Positions 35,995 to 44,190 of a stretch of DNA of 64,000 nucleotides are shown piece after piece. The stretch comes from Methylocystis bryophila (GTDB lineage Bacteria > Pseudomonadota > Alphaproteobacteria > Rhizobiales > Beijerinckiaceae). Within the stretch, counting starts at the first letter, position 1. Each line of letters starts with the position of its first letter. Below the pieces are notes generated by a model that saw nothing but the letters and a program-made list of their open reading frames with translations, was not told the DNA's origin and did not search any database. A program made the position numbers and the translations under genes. The stretch lies in assembly GCF_027925445.1 (NCBI RefSeq), contig NZ_AP027149.1, positions 372,001 to 436,000 on the forward strand. Reading direction: 5' to 3'.

Positions 35995-37238
35995 AGGGGC
36001 TGGAGCGCGCAATGGGCGTCGCCGACGCTGTGCTTTTTGAGGGATATATCCTTTATCCCTATCGTCCAACGGCGATCAAGAATCAACAGCGCTGGACTTT
36101 CGGAGGCCTATTTCCCGAAAATGTTGCGGGAGAACCATCTCGCGCCGAGACGGAAATCCTGCTCGAAGGAGGAGAAAGCGCCGCAGTCGATATCTTCGTT
36201 CGGTTTCTCCACACCCAGCGTCGTCAAGTCTTCGGATCCGAGGGCGAGCCGACGCCATCGCTCGATATCGATGGAAAGCTCCATCTCACCTGGGACGAGG
36301 CCGTGCTGCGCGAGACGACGCTCGGCAATCTGCCATTACGCGAACTTATCCGCGCGCCTTGCAAAGAAAGCTTCCGCTTCCCAGCGCAGCAGACGACCCA
36401 GGAGCTGCATGTAGAGTCTGGAAAGACCATCGGCGCCGTGACGCGGAGCTGCGAAACCCTCAACTGCGCGCTCGAAGCGCGCGCGGAAGCCTTGCCGGAG
36501 GGCCTCTATCGACTTTGCGTCAGCCTCCGCAACACGACACCACTTGCGGAAGCCTACTCGCGCGCCGATGCGCTGCGGGCCGCGCTTCTTTCGACACACC
36601 TTGTCCTCGTTGCGCGAGGCGCTGAATTCGTTTCGCTTCTAGAACCGCCGGAGGAGCTGGCCGACGTAGCAGCAGCCTGCAAACAGAGCGGGCTTTGGCC
36701 CGTGCTCGCGGGCGCGCCCGGCGAACGAGACATCATACTGGCGTCGCCAATCATTCTTTACGACCATCCGAAAATCGCGCCGGAAAGCAGGGGCCAGTTC
36801 TTCGACTCGACCGAGATCGATGAGATGCTCGCTCTGCGCGTGCTAACCCTGACGGCGGAAGAAAAGCGGGAAATGGCGGCGACGGATTCGCGCACCCGTG
36901 AAATTCTCCAACGTTGCGAGGCGTTAACGCGCGAGGCGTTCGACGATATGCATGGGGCCTTCCGCCCTCCGGAGGCTGCTCGGGACGCGATTCGATTAGA
37001 GATCGGTGCGCGCGTGCTCCTCAATCCGACGAAGCGCAGCGATATTTTCGACATCGCGCTCAAAGGGCGCATAGGCGTGGTGCAGGCGATCGAGACCGAT
37101 TTTGAAGATCGAGTGCATGTCGCCGTGACGCTGCCTGAGGATCCCGGCAACGAACTGGGTTTACGAGGATTTCCAGGCCACCGCTTCTTCTTCTCGCTTG
37201 AGGAGGTCACTTTGCTGGAGCCGGGAGGCGCGCCGTGA
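35991..37238 (+). CDS. Uncharacterised 415-residue protein of the group 1h hydrogenase operon
   Basis: I recognise no named domain. The N-terminal part (VADAVLFEGYILYPYRPTAI, KNQQRWTFGGLFPENV) and the C-terminal part (RIGVVQAIETDFEDRVHVAV, HRFFFSLEEVTLLEPGGAP) are the most ordered-looking. There is no signal peptide, membrane helix or Cys cluster. Overlaps of four bases with the genes on each side show it belongs to the hydrogenase operon. A maturation or assembly factor is the simplest guess. Confidence 0.75.
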   Translation: MKGLERAMGVADAVLFEGYILYPYRPTAIKNQQRWTFGGLFPENVAGEPSRAETEILLEGGESAAVDIFVRFLHTQRRQVFGSEGEPTPSLDIDGKLHLTWDEAVLRETTLGNLPLRELIRAPCKESFRFPAQQTTQELHVESGKTIGAVTRSCETLNCALEARAEALPEGLYRLCVSLRNTTPLAEAYSRADALRAALLSTHLVLVARGAEFVSLLEPPEELADVAAACKQSGLWPVLAGAPGERDIILASPIILYDHPKIAPESRGQFFDSTEIDEMLALRVLTLTAEEKREMAATDSRTREILQRCEALTREAFDDMHGAFRPPEAARDAIRLEIGARVLLNPTKRSDIFDIALKGRIGVVQAIETDFEDRVHVAVTLPEDPGNELGLRGFPGHRFFFSLEEVTLLEPGGAP

Positions 37239-37768
37239 GCTGCATCCTGGTCGCCGGCGTCGGGAACATCTTTTGCGGCGACGACGCCTTTGGCGTCGAG
37301 GTCGTGGGGCGCTTGCTGCGCGAGCGTAGACTTCCTCCCGCCATCGACGTCGTCGATTTCGGCATCAGAGGACTAGATCTCGCCTATGCCCTTTCCGACG
37401 ACTACGACTGTGTGATCGTCGCTGACGCCGCTGCGCGCGGGGAAAAGCCTGGGACAGTCTCGCTGCTAGAGACCGAGATCTCGCCGTCGCGCGCGGATGC
37501 ATCGCCCGTCGTGTTCGACTCCGCGCACGGCCTCGACCCGGAGAAGGTTCTGAGTCTCGCCACGACGCTCGGAGCCAGTTGCAAACGTATCTTCTTCGTC
37601 GTTTGCGAGCCCTTCGATCTTGGCGGCGAAGACGGAGCGATGGGGTTGAGCGACGTCGTGGCTGGCGCCGTGGAACCAAGCGTCGAGCTCATCGAAAGAC
37701 TGGTCTCCTCGCTTCTTCACGACGAGATCGGCAAAGACCCCGCGCTAAGCGATAGGAGCTTGTCATGA
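37235..37768 (+). CDS. Hydrogenase maturation endopeptidase (HupD/HyaD family)
   Basis: This 177-residue nickel-dependent protease cleaves the C-terminal peptide of the large subunit after Ni insertion. Family features are ILVAGVGNIFCGDDAFGVEV at the N terminus (with the metal-site acidic residue), DFGIRGLDLAYALSDDYDCVIVADA and FDSAHGLDPEKVLSLA (metal-site His). The GTG start overlaps the preceding stop codon. Its substrate is presumably the 24-residue tail of HhyL encoded five genes upstream. Confidence 0.9.
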   Translation: MSCILVAGVGNIFCGDDAFGVEVVGRLLRERRLPPAIDVVDFGIRGLDLAYALSDDYDCVIVADAAARGEKPGTVSLLETEISPSRADASPVVFDSAHGLDPEKVLSLATTLGASCKRIFFVVCEPFDLGGEDGAMGLSDVVAGAVEPSVELIERLVSSLLHDEIGKDPALSDRSLS

Positions 37769-37872
37769 GCGCAACAGAGATCGTCCTGATTATCCTCGGC
37801 CTGATCGTCCTCGGATTGATTCTCTTCAACCTGCGCGACCTGATTCGCTATCTCAAGATCATGTCGATGTGA
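37765..37872 (+). CDS. 35-residue membrane peptide (DUF6893-like) of the hydrogenase operon
   Basis: This small protein starts MSATEIVLIILGLIVLGL, has one membrane helix and a short basic amphipathic tail (NLRDLIRYLKIMSM). The start overlaps the protease stop codon (ATGA), so it is translated from the operon. It resembles the DUF6893 small proteins seen near group 1h hydrogenases. It could anchor or link the hydrogenase to the membrane, since the enzyme itself has no membrane subunit here (inference). Confidence 0.82.
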   Translation: MSATEIVLIILGLIVLGLILFNLRDLIRYLKIMSM

Positions 37873-37896
37873 GCGCACGGGCGAAGGAGCTAATCA

Positions 37897-38175
37897 ATGT
37901 GCCTCGGGATCCCCGGCCGAATCATTCGGATCGACGACCACGACGAATGGCTCGCGACCGTCGACATCTGCGGCGTGCGACGTCAAATCAACGTCGCCTG
38001 CGTCGTCGACGACGAGCATTCGATCGATTCCTGCGTCGGCCAATGGGTTCTCGTGCACGTGGGCTTCGCGATGAGCCGGATCGACGATGCGCAAGCGGCG
38101 GACACGCTGAAGATCTTGGCCCAGCTCGGAGAGATGCAGGCCGAGATGGAGAACTTGAGGGCGATGCAGAGCTAG
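37897..38175 (+). CDS. hypC: Hydrogenase maturation chaperone HypC
   Basis: HypC is a small chaperone that shuttles the Fe(CN)2CO unit from HypD to the large-subunit precursor. It has 92 residues and begins MCLGIPGRIIRI with the essential Cys2. Next come the usual VDICGVRRQINVACVV and the C-terminal GQWVLVHVGFAMSRIDDAQA. The tail LKILAQLGEMQAEMENLR is slightly longer than usual. It is 24 bases downstream of the small peptide gene and separated from hypA by a repeat element. Confidence 0.95.
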   Translation: MCLGIPGRIIRIDDHDEWLATVDICGVRRQINVACVVDDEHSIDSCVGQWVLVHVGFAMSRIDDAQAADTLKILAQLGEMQAEMENLRAMQS

Positions 38176-38345
38176 CGCGCGCTGCTAAAAAGTGGAAACC
38201 GGTTTTTAGCACAATGCGGGCTCTAAACTTTAGGGTCGATCACGTTTTCTGCGTTCAGGCGATTTCCCTGAGCTCAGCTTGATCTAGCGCGCTTTCGGCT
38301 CGAACGGCGTCGTTCGAGCGATAGAAATCACGCTAGATCAAGAAA
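38176..38345. repeat. Composite palindromic intergenic repeat, copy 5
   Basis: AAAAAGTGGAAACCGGTTTTT..CTCTAAACTTTAGGGTCGATCACG is copy 1 in inverse orientation. It is followed by the CTCGAACGGCGTCGTTCGAG palindrome of copies 3 and 6. The two modules are therefore joined here, between hypC and hypA. Confidence 0.85.
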
Positions 38346-38396
38346 TCCAAAAGTGACGGGCCAAGCGGCGCTGCAGATTTCACCAGGAACACTCCG

Positions 38397-38735
38397 ATGC
38401 ATGAGCTCGCCATTGCGCAGGCCGCCATAGAGCTGGCCGAGCAAGCGGCCCGAGGCCGGCGAGTCCGGCGCGTGACGATCGAAGTCGGCGAATTTTCTGG
38501 CGTCCTGCCCGAGGCTTTGTCCTTTTGCTTCGATCTCGCCGCACAAGGCACGCTCCTCGATGGGGCAGAGCTCGATCTTCGCAAGATTTCCGGTTTGGCG
38601 CGGTGTGAATCCTGCGCAGCGGAATTCGACGTCTCTTCGGAGCTGGCGACCTGCGCCTGCGGCGCGACTTGTTTAGTTTATCTGCACGGTCGCGAGCTAA
38701 ATGTAAAAAGCATCGAGCTCTTCGAATGTGATTAG
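38397..38735 (+). CDS. hypA: Hydrogenase nickel metallochaperone HypA
   Basis: HypA delivers nickel with HypB. The 112-residue protein starts MHELAIAQAA (nickel ligands at the N terminus with His2). RRVTIEVGEFSGVLPEALSFCFDLAAQGT is typical, followed by the zinc site made of CESCAAEFD and CACGATCLV. One position differs from the standard CxxC pair spacing (CACGATC), but the four cysteines are present. It is the last gene of the locus; the IS630 element begins 13 bases after its stop. Confidence 0.95.
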   Translation: MHELAIAQAAIELAEQAARGRRVRRVTIEVGEFSGVLPEALSFCFDLAAQGTLLDGAELDLRKISGLARCESCAAEFDVSSELATCACGATCLVYLHGRELNVKSIELFECD

Positions 38736-38748
38736 AATTCCTCGGCTT

Positions 38749-39922
38749 ATACCAACCCGCGCCGAGACAGACTCACCGGGGGGCCGATTCCCGAATCGGT
38801 CAATTTGTGATTCGAGATGGCGAACCGACGGAGGTTCGTCATGGCGGCTGCAATTGGGTTGCGGAAAGACTTCGACGCGAAGGCTCTTCGGGGCCTGGCC
38901 AAACGCTCGAAAGACGGGCCGCAGGCGCGTCGTCTCCTGGCGCTGGCGGCGGTCTATGACGGCGCGGCGCGCAGCGAGGCGGCCGAGATCGGCGGGGTGA
39001 CGCTGCAGGTCGTTCGCGACTGGGTGCTGCGCTTCAACGCGCATGGGCCGGAAGGTCTCGTGGATCGCATGGCTCCGGGGCAGCCCTCGTTGCTCAATGA
39101 CGAGCAGCGCGCCGCTTTGGCGCGCATCGTCGAGGAAGGTCCGACGCCAGCGATCCACGGCGTCGTGCGCTGGCGCATCATCGACCTCTGCCAATGGCCG
39201 TTCGAGACGTTCCGCCTCAGCATCTCCGAGACGACGGTGAGCCGCGAGCTGCGCAAGATGGGCTATCGCAAGCTCTCCGCGCGTCCCCGTCACCATGCGC
39301 AGGCCGCCGGTGCGATCGAGGATTTTAAAAAAGCTTCCCGGACCGCCTGGAGGAGATCGCCCGCGAGCAAGGCGTCCCGGCGTGTGACCTAGAGATTTGG
39401 TTTTCCGACGAGGCGCGCATCGGTCAAAAGAACAAGATCACGCGGCGCTGGGCGAAGCGCGGCTCGCGACCATCCGCCCCCAAGGATTAGCGCACGGCCT
39501 CGACATACACCTTCGGCGCGATCCGCCCAGGGACGGCAAGGGCGCCGCGCTCATCCTTCCCAAATGCGACACCTATGCGATGAGCCTGCATCTTGCTGAA
39601 ATCTCCAAGCACGTCGCGCCCGACGCTCATGCCGTGCTGATGCTCGATCAGGCCGGATGGCACATGACCGACAAGCTCGACGTGCCCGGCAACATCACCA
39701 TCCTGCCGCTGCCCGCGAAATGCCCAGAGCTCAACCCGACCGAAAACGTCTGGCAGTTCATGCGCGACAACTACCTCTCCAACCGTGTCTTCAAATGCTA
39801 TGACGACATCGTGGCTCACTGTTGCGACGCCTGGAACGAACTCACCGATCAACCCTGGCGCATCATGTCCATCGGCCTGCGCGATTGGGCCTATCGGTTC
39901 TAATCACCGCGAGGTGGTATTA
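38749..39922 (+). mobile_element. IS630-family insertion sequence inserted in a Tn3 transposase relic
   Basis: The ends are imperfect inverted repeats: ATACCAACCCGCGCCGAG at the left and CGCGAGGTGGTATTAG at the right. The right end abuts Tn3 transposase sequence (..ILWNTVY on the minus strand), at a TA as expected for IS630. The left end lies just after hypA, so the rest of the Tn3 gene on that side has been lost. Confidence 0.78.
38841..39903 (+). pseudogene. IS630-family transposase, frameshift plus nonsense mutation
   Basis: The first frame gives the helix-turn-helix part (DGAARSEAAEIGGVTLQVVR). At 39327-39333 an AAAAAAG heptamer is followed in the -1 frame by FPDRLEEIAREQGVPACDLE and WFSDEARIGQKNKITRRWAK, so programmed -1 frameshifting is likely, as in other IS630 elements. 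True decay follows. An in-frame TAG at 39488-39490 stands where the family has Gln, and a further shift near 39520 leads to RDGKGAALILPKC, VLMLDQAGWHMT and LPAKCPELNPTENVWQFMRD (second and third acidic residues of the DDE triad). Confidence 0.85.
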
Positions 39923-39924
39923 GG

Positions 39925-41482
39925 TAGACCGTATTCCAAAGGATGACGGCCGAGACGACGAGATTGAGGCCAGAGGCTCGATATCGTTGATTTTCGAAAG
40001 TGCAGTCGCGGATTTCGCCAGGCGGTGAAAGAATACCGCTCTGGCGAGGGCGTTGCGCGCCTCACCCTTGTTGAGACCCGCGTTCGTCCGCCGCCTCAGA
40101 GCCGGATCGCTGATCCAGTCGAGGGTGAAGAGGGTGCGTTCGAGCCGTCCTGTCTCCCGAAGCGTCTTCGCAAGCGCATTCTGTTTAGGGTAGGCGGCGA
40201 GCCGGCGCATCAGGATCGACGGCGCAACCGTTCCAGCTTTCACCGACGCGGCAAGGCGCAACGTCTCATCCCAATTTTCACCAATGATGCGGAAGTCGAT
40301 GGCGCCGCCGATCATCGATTCAAGCGATTGATATGTCGCGCGAGCATCAGCGATATAGAGGCGGCGGTCAGCAAGATCGCGAATGCGCGGCGCGAATCTA
40401 AATCCCGTGAGATGGCAGAGACCGAACACGTGCTCGACGGCGCTCGCCGTGTCCGTATAGTGCTCCCGAATGTCCAGAGAGCATTCGTGGTGAAGCAGGC
40501 CATCCAGAATATGCGCGGCCTCACTGGCGTTGGCGGCGATGACCTTGGTGTGAAACGGCGCATAGCGATCTGAGATATGCGTATAAAACTTGACGCCCGC
40601 TCCGAGCCATATTGGCGTTGTAATCGGCGCGGGCTTCGCCATGGCCGCCTGCCTTGAAAAACTGTCCATCCGACGATGACGCGCCGCCGTCACCCCAGAC
40701 CCTTGTGAAGGGCTGCGCGTGTATTGCTTCGGTCAGGTCAGGCATGCCAGCGCCGCCTGATAGGTTTCGTCGCGTACATGCCATTCCGCGATCCAGAGCA
40801 ATCTCGAATGGCTGAATATCTTCGAGCTTCGCGCCATTCGGGCGAGGCCGAGATTGGTCGCGTCGGCGAGCAGCGCTGTCATCAGTCCGATGCTTTCGTC
40901 GGGCGGCGCGCCGGTTCGAAGATGACCGAAGCGCCCGGCGCAGCGCGTCCAGCCATTGACTTCGGCGAGGAGCTCGGTAATCCGCAGGCGGGGCAGCATG
41001 CTGTAGAGCCGCCGCGCAACATCGTCTACTTCTTCGTTTTCGTTTTTGCGAATGGGGCTGATTGATAGCCCTTCTGCAGTGATCGCCGCCTCGACAAGCT
41101 TGCCAGCTGACGCGAGCGTATCGATTTCATTAAGCCGCGCCTCGAGTAAGACCGTTCGCTCGGTGCGCCGGTCCCCGAAGCAATCAGGGACAGCCAGCCC
41201 CAATTCGCTTTCTTGTCGCCGTGCGACAAAGGCCTCGGGCGGCAACAGAAAATCGCCGAAGGCGCGGAAGGCGCAGCTGCCTTCGACCCAAATGTCTCCG
41301 GACCGCAAGCCGTCGCGTAACGTCATCATGACCGCGACCTCATAAGCTCGATAATCGAATGTGGGGCCTCTTCCAACGAGCTTGCGCCATGTCGCTTTCA
41401 GAAACGCCGTCGAAGGACGTTGCGGGAGTTGCTTCGGCCGCGCCGCATAAAGTCCGAGGCCGTGATGTCCTGATGCGAACAA
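39925..41482 (-). pseudogene. Tn3-family transposase, decayed middle and C-terminal part
   Basis: Minus-strand pieces in several frames line up as one Tn3 transposase. Frame one (41482-40733) has ALKDGLRSGDIWVEG-like LRDGLRSGDIWVEGSCAFRA and LLAEVNGWTRCAGRFGHLRT. A short piece reads LTEAIHAQPFTRVWGDGGASSSDGQ, where the family has TSSSDGQ. The next frame (from 40640) has VKFYTHISDRYAPFHTKVI, LDIREHYTDTASAVEHVFGL and LNKGEARNALARAVFFHRLA. Finally RYRASGLNLVVSAVILWNTVY follows in yet another frame. At least two frameshifts and loss of the end show it is dead. It ends at the IS630 element. Confidence 0.85.
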
Positions 41483-41659
41483 ACAACGCCCGTGGGCGAA
41501 AGCAGATTCGTGCTGGTTTCCTTCCCGGGGCTCGCATCCCGCTGCGGGGTGCGCGGCGCGGAAGTTATCTCAAGTTTCTCTACGAGAAGTGCGCTCGGGC
41601 TATGTGCAGACCTTCACCTTGTCATTCTAGCCGCACGGAAATTAGGCAGACTTAAGGGG

Positions 41660-41957
41660 ATTGTTGGCCGGCGCGCAGGTCTCGCGGCTCTGGCGCTCGC
41701 CGGCCTCTACGCCCGCGTGCGCCGCGACTGAGCGCGTCGCCCCAACGCTTCCGGCCGCCGCCCCAAAAGGGCGGCGGCGCGATCCCGGAAGGGGCCGCTG
41801 AAGGCGCAAAGCGCGGCAAAGTCCATAAATTCGCGAAAGCGTCGCGGCGTCGTTTCCGTATCTCGGGGCCGCCCCCGGCCCGGTTCCGGGCGCTGGCGTC
41901 GCGGGTCTCGCCGCGCTGGCGCTCGCCGGCCTCTATGCCCGCACCCGCCGCGCCTGA
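41660..41957 (+). pseudogene. Two tandem C-terminal sorting-tail relics
   Basis: At 41660-41731 the plus strand ends GLAALALAGLYARVRRD-stop. At 41847-41957 it reads ASFPYLGAAPGPVPGAGVAG, then LAALALAGLYARTRRA-stop. Both have a proline-containing motif or its remnant, one hydrophobic helix and a basic end, the layout of PEP-CTERM-like surface-protein tails. No bodies of such proteins are attached, so these look like duplicated 3' ends of a lost gene. Confidence 0.5.
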
Positions 41958-42457
41958 GCGCGCCGCCGCGTGCTCGCCTAACCTTTCCGGCCGCCGCCCC
42001 TCGGCGGCGGTTCGGTCTTGCGGGCGCTTTAGCTTTTTATCCGCCTCGACTGCTTGAGCGGTTGCCGTGCGGTGCTCATCAACTTCTTGCGCCGAATCGC
42101 GCTCGGCGCCACGTTCAAACTGCCCGAAAAATAAATGGACATTAATGCTTTAGCGCCAGAGGAGCGATTTCCGCTCAGGGTCAAACTCCGCCGCGAGGCT
42201 ATTGTTCAATCGAGTCCGCTCCTCCCCACCCCACTTTGCCGCCTCGACACGCGCGCTCTCGCGCTTCGGGTTCGCGCGAGCTGCGATAGTCTTAATTCTC
42301 TCGTCGTCCGCCATCCTGTGTGCCGGCGGCGCTTTGCTCGACGGCCTGGCCGTATGAAAGACGGCAATTGAGAAGATGGTGGCATGCGGATGGGACTCCA
42401 GCCATCGAATCCTGGCTAAGGGGGATCGAGATGTCGTTGTCAGGAGCCATTTTGGCT

Positions 42458-42652
42458 GGGTCTTCGTCACTTTCCGTGCAGCTACGACGTTTCACGGCGA
42501 GAAGAGCATTGAAAACACGCAGTAATTCCGATCCGTCCCATCATTTTTGCGCGAAACATTTTTCTAGGAGGCATCACGCTAAAGCCTGCTGTGTTTTCAT
42601 GATGTTAGGGGTCTCAAATGGTTTTTGGCTGCACGGAAAGTGACGAAGACCC
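42458..42652. mobile_element. 195-bp element with perfect 25-bp inverted repeats, ISL3-end related
   Basis: GGGTCTTCGTCACTTTCCGT.. at 42458-42482 is exactly the inverse of 42628-42652 (..ACGGAAAGTGACGAAGACCC). The 145 bases between hold no gene. Related ends occur near 48940, 55735 and 43285 beside ISL3 transposase relics, so this is probably a MITE-like derivative of an ISL3 element. Confidence 0.75.
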
Positions 42653-42654
42653 TT

Positions 42655-42930
42655 TTGGCTTGAGAATTTGACGTGAAGAAATTCAGCGAATTAACGGAAA
42701 GCCAGTCTTTGAGAATATCCAGTCAATTCGACAATATCGGCCGCCAAAGCCAGCTAATTTGAAAAATTCGATCTTTCAACATTTTAGATCGAATCGCGAA
42801 CAGCACCGGCGACACAGCCCATTCTTGCGGCCAAAGCGGCGTGACAAGCCATCAGACGTGAGAATATGGTCAGCCGATATTGTCACGTTTCATGGCTTTT
42901 TCAGCTCGGAATCGGATATTCTCAAGCCAA
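42655..42930. repeat. Inverted-repeat element with nested end motifs
   Basis: TTGGCTTGAGAAT at 42655-42667 is inverted at 42918-42930. Inside, GACAATATCGGC (42729-42740) is inverted at 42873-42884, and GAGAATATCC or its variants occur several times on both sides. It looks like left and right ends of a transposon with several transposase-binding sites, joined after loss of the middle. It contains no gene. Confidence 0.6.
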
Positions 42931-42944
42931 CATGGCTCCCGACA

Positions 42945-43267
42945 GTCTTTGGTGCGATTCAAGCGCACGCTCCATCCCTCGCCGTTATGCGCAGACTGGC
43001 TATACGATTTCGTGGCCTTCTGCGGGCGCCGACCCCGGCGAGCTCAGCTCTTGGCTCGATGATGCGCGCCATTCCGGCATCCGCGCCCTACAGCAGTTCG
43101 CGCGGATGTTGAGCCGCGACATCGACGCCCTCAGGAACACCATCGCCGAACCGTGGAGCAGCGGCCAGACCGAAGGCGAAATCAACCGATTGAAAACACT
43201 CAAGCGAGCCATGTCCGGCCGCGCGGGCTTCGAATTGTTGCGGGCGCGAATGCTGCCAATCCAATAA
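42945..43267 (+). pseudogene. ISL3-family transposase, C-terminal remnant
   Basis: One frame gives IQAHAPSLAVMRRLAIRFRG. At about 43020 it passes to another frame with ADPGELSSWLDDARHSGIRA, then EPWSSGQTEGEINRLKTLKR and AMSGRAGFELLRARMLPIQ-stop. The SGQTEG.NRLK.LKR.M.GRAG.ELLR.RML end is diagnostic of ISL3 transposases. An end-like sequence, CACGGAAAGCGACGAAAAACCCC, follows at about 43278. Confidence 0.8.
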
Positions 43268-43560
43268 ATTCACCTCCACGGAAAGCGACGAAAAACCCCA
43301 TTTACGTTCAACACGACAACCCGCCTCCGATGACGATGAGAAGCATGACTCAAGGTATGACGAACCCCTCCATGTGCGCCTTAGTAAACATTTTTGCGAC
43401 ACCGGCATACCGCAGGCGCGGCGGCGAGATTGTTGTCGGCCGGCGCCATTCCTATTATAGAGCCGATCGACCCCTCCCCCGCCCCGTTTCGTCCGGTCGA
43501 GAAGCGCCGTTGTCGTTTGAGCGTTTCCGGGAAGCCCTCAAAAAAGAAGTTCGAAAAGCA

Positions 43561-44190
43561 ATGCGAAGCCTCAGCGTCATTCTCGCGCTTATTCTTCTCG
43601 CGCTCGCCGGTTTGGCGCTCGCACCGGACACGCTGCCAGCGCCCTACGCCGACCAAGCGCGCGCACTATTGCCGACGGCGATCGCCGGGATGGCTCTTTT
43701 GCTCCTAATCGCCCTTGTCGCCGAGCGCCTGAAACCCCCAGCGCCCGCGCGGACCACCCCCGAGCCGGCGCAGCTTCTCGCAACAAAGCCGGCGGAAGCC
43801 AAGGCGGACGCCGAAGTAGTGAACCTCCTTTCGATTTTTCAGGAAAAGGGCCGCCTGGTGGATTTCCTGATGGACGACATCGCGGGCTACAGCGATGCAC
43901 AGGTCGGCGCTGCGGGGCGGGTTCTGCACCAAGGATGCAGAGCGGCTCTCCTGGAGCATTTCGGGATCGCTCCCATCCGCTCGGAAGGCGAAGGATCGAA
44001 AATCACCGTCCCCCCGCAACATGCCGCGGACGATTACCGCCTCGTCGGCAAAATCAGCGGGGAGCCCCCGTTCACTGGAACGCTCATCCACCACGGATGG
44101 CGGGCGGAATGGGTGAAGCTGCCGCGTTTAGTGACGACACACGTAGACCGGCTGCCGGTGATCGCCCCCGCCGAGGTTGAGGTTCGATGA
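43561..44190 (+). CDS. DUF2760 membrane protein
   Basis: This 209-residue protein has two N-terminal membrane helices (SLSVILALILLALAGLAL; LPTAIAGMALLLLIALVAE) and a cytoplasmic domain. The domain shows VNLLSIFQEKGRLVDFLMDD, QVGAAGRVLHQGCRAALLEH, ITVPPQHAADDYRLVGKISG and PPFTGTLIHHGWRAEWVKLP, the DUF2760 pattern. I preferred ATG at 43561; a much longer open frame upstream runs back into the ISL3 relic and is not credible. It overlaps the first Hsp70-like gene by four bases. Confidence 0.85.
   Translation: MRSLSVILALILLALAGLALAPDTLPAPYADQARALLPTAIAGMALLLLIALVAERLKPPAPARTTPEPAQLLATKPAEAKADAEVVNLLSIFQEKGRLVDFLMDDIAGYSDAQVGAAGRVLHQGCRAALLEHFGIAPIRSEGEGSKITVPPQHAADDYRLVGKISGEPPFTGTLIHHGWRAEWVKLPRLVTTHVDRLPVIAPAEVEVR

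Noticed and set aside
43153..43560. Long N-terminal extension of the DUF2760 gene
   Set aside because: It runs back into the end of the ISL3 transposase relic; the signal-anchor-like start at 43561 fits the family better.
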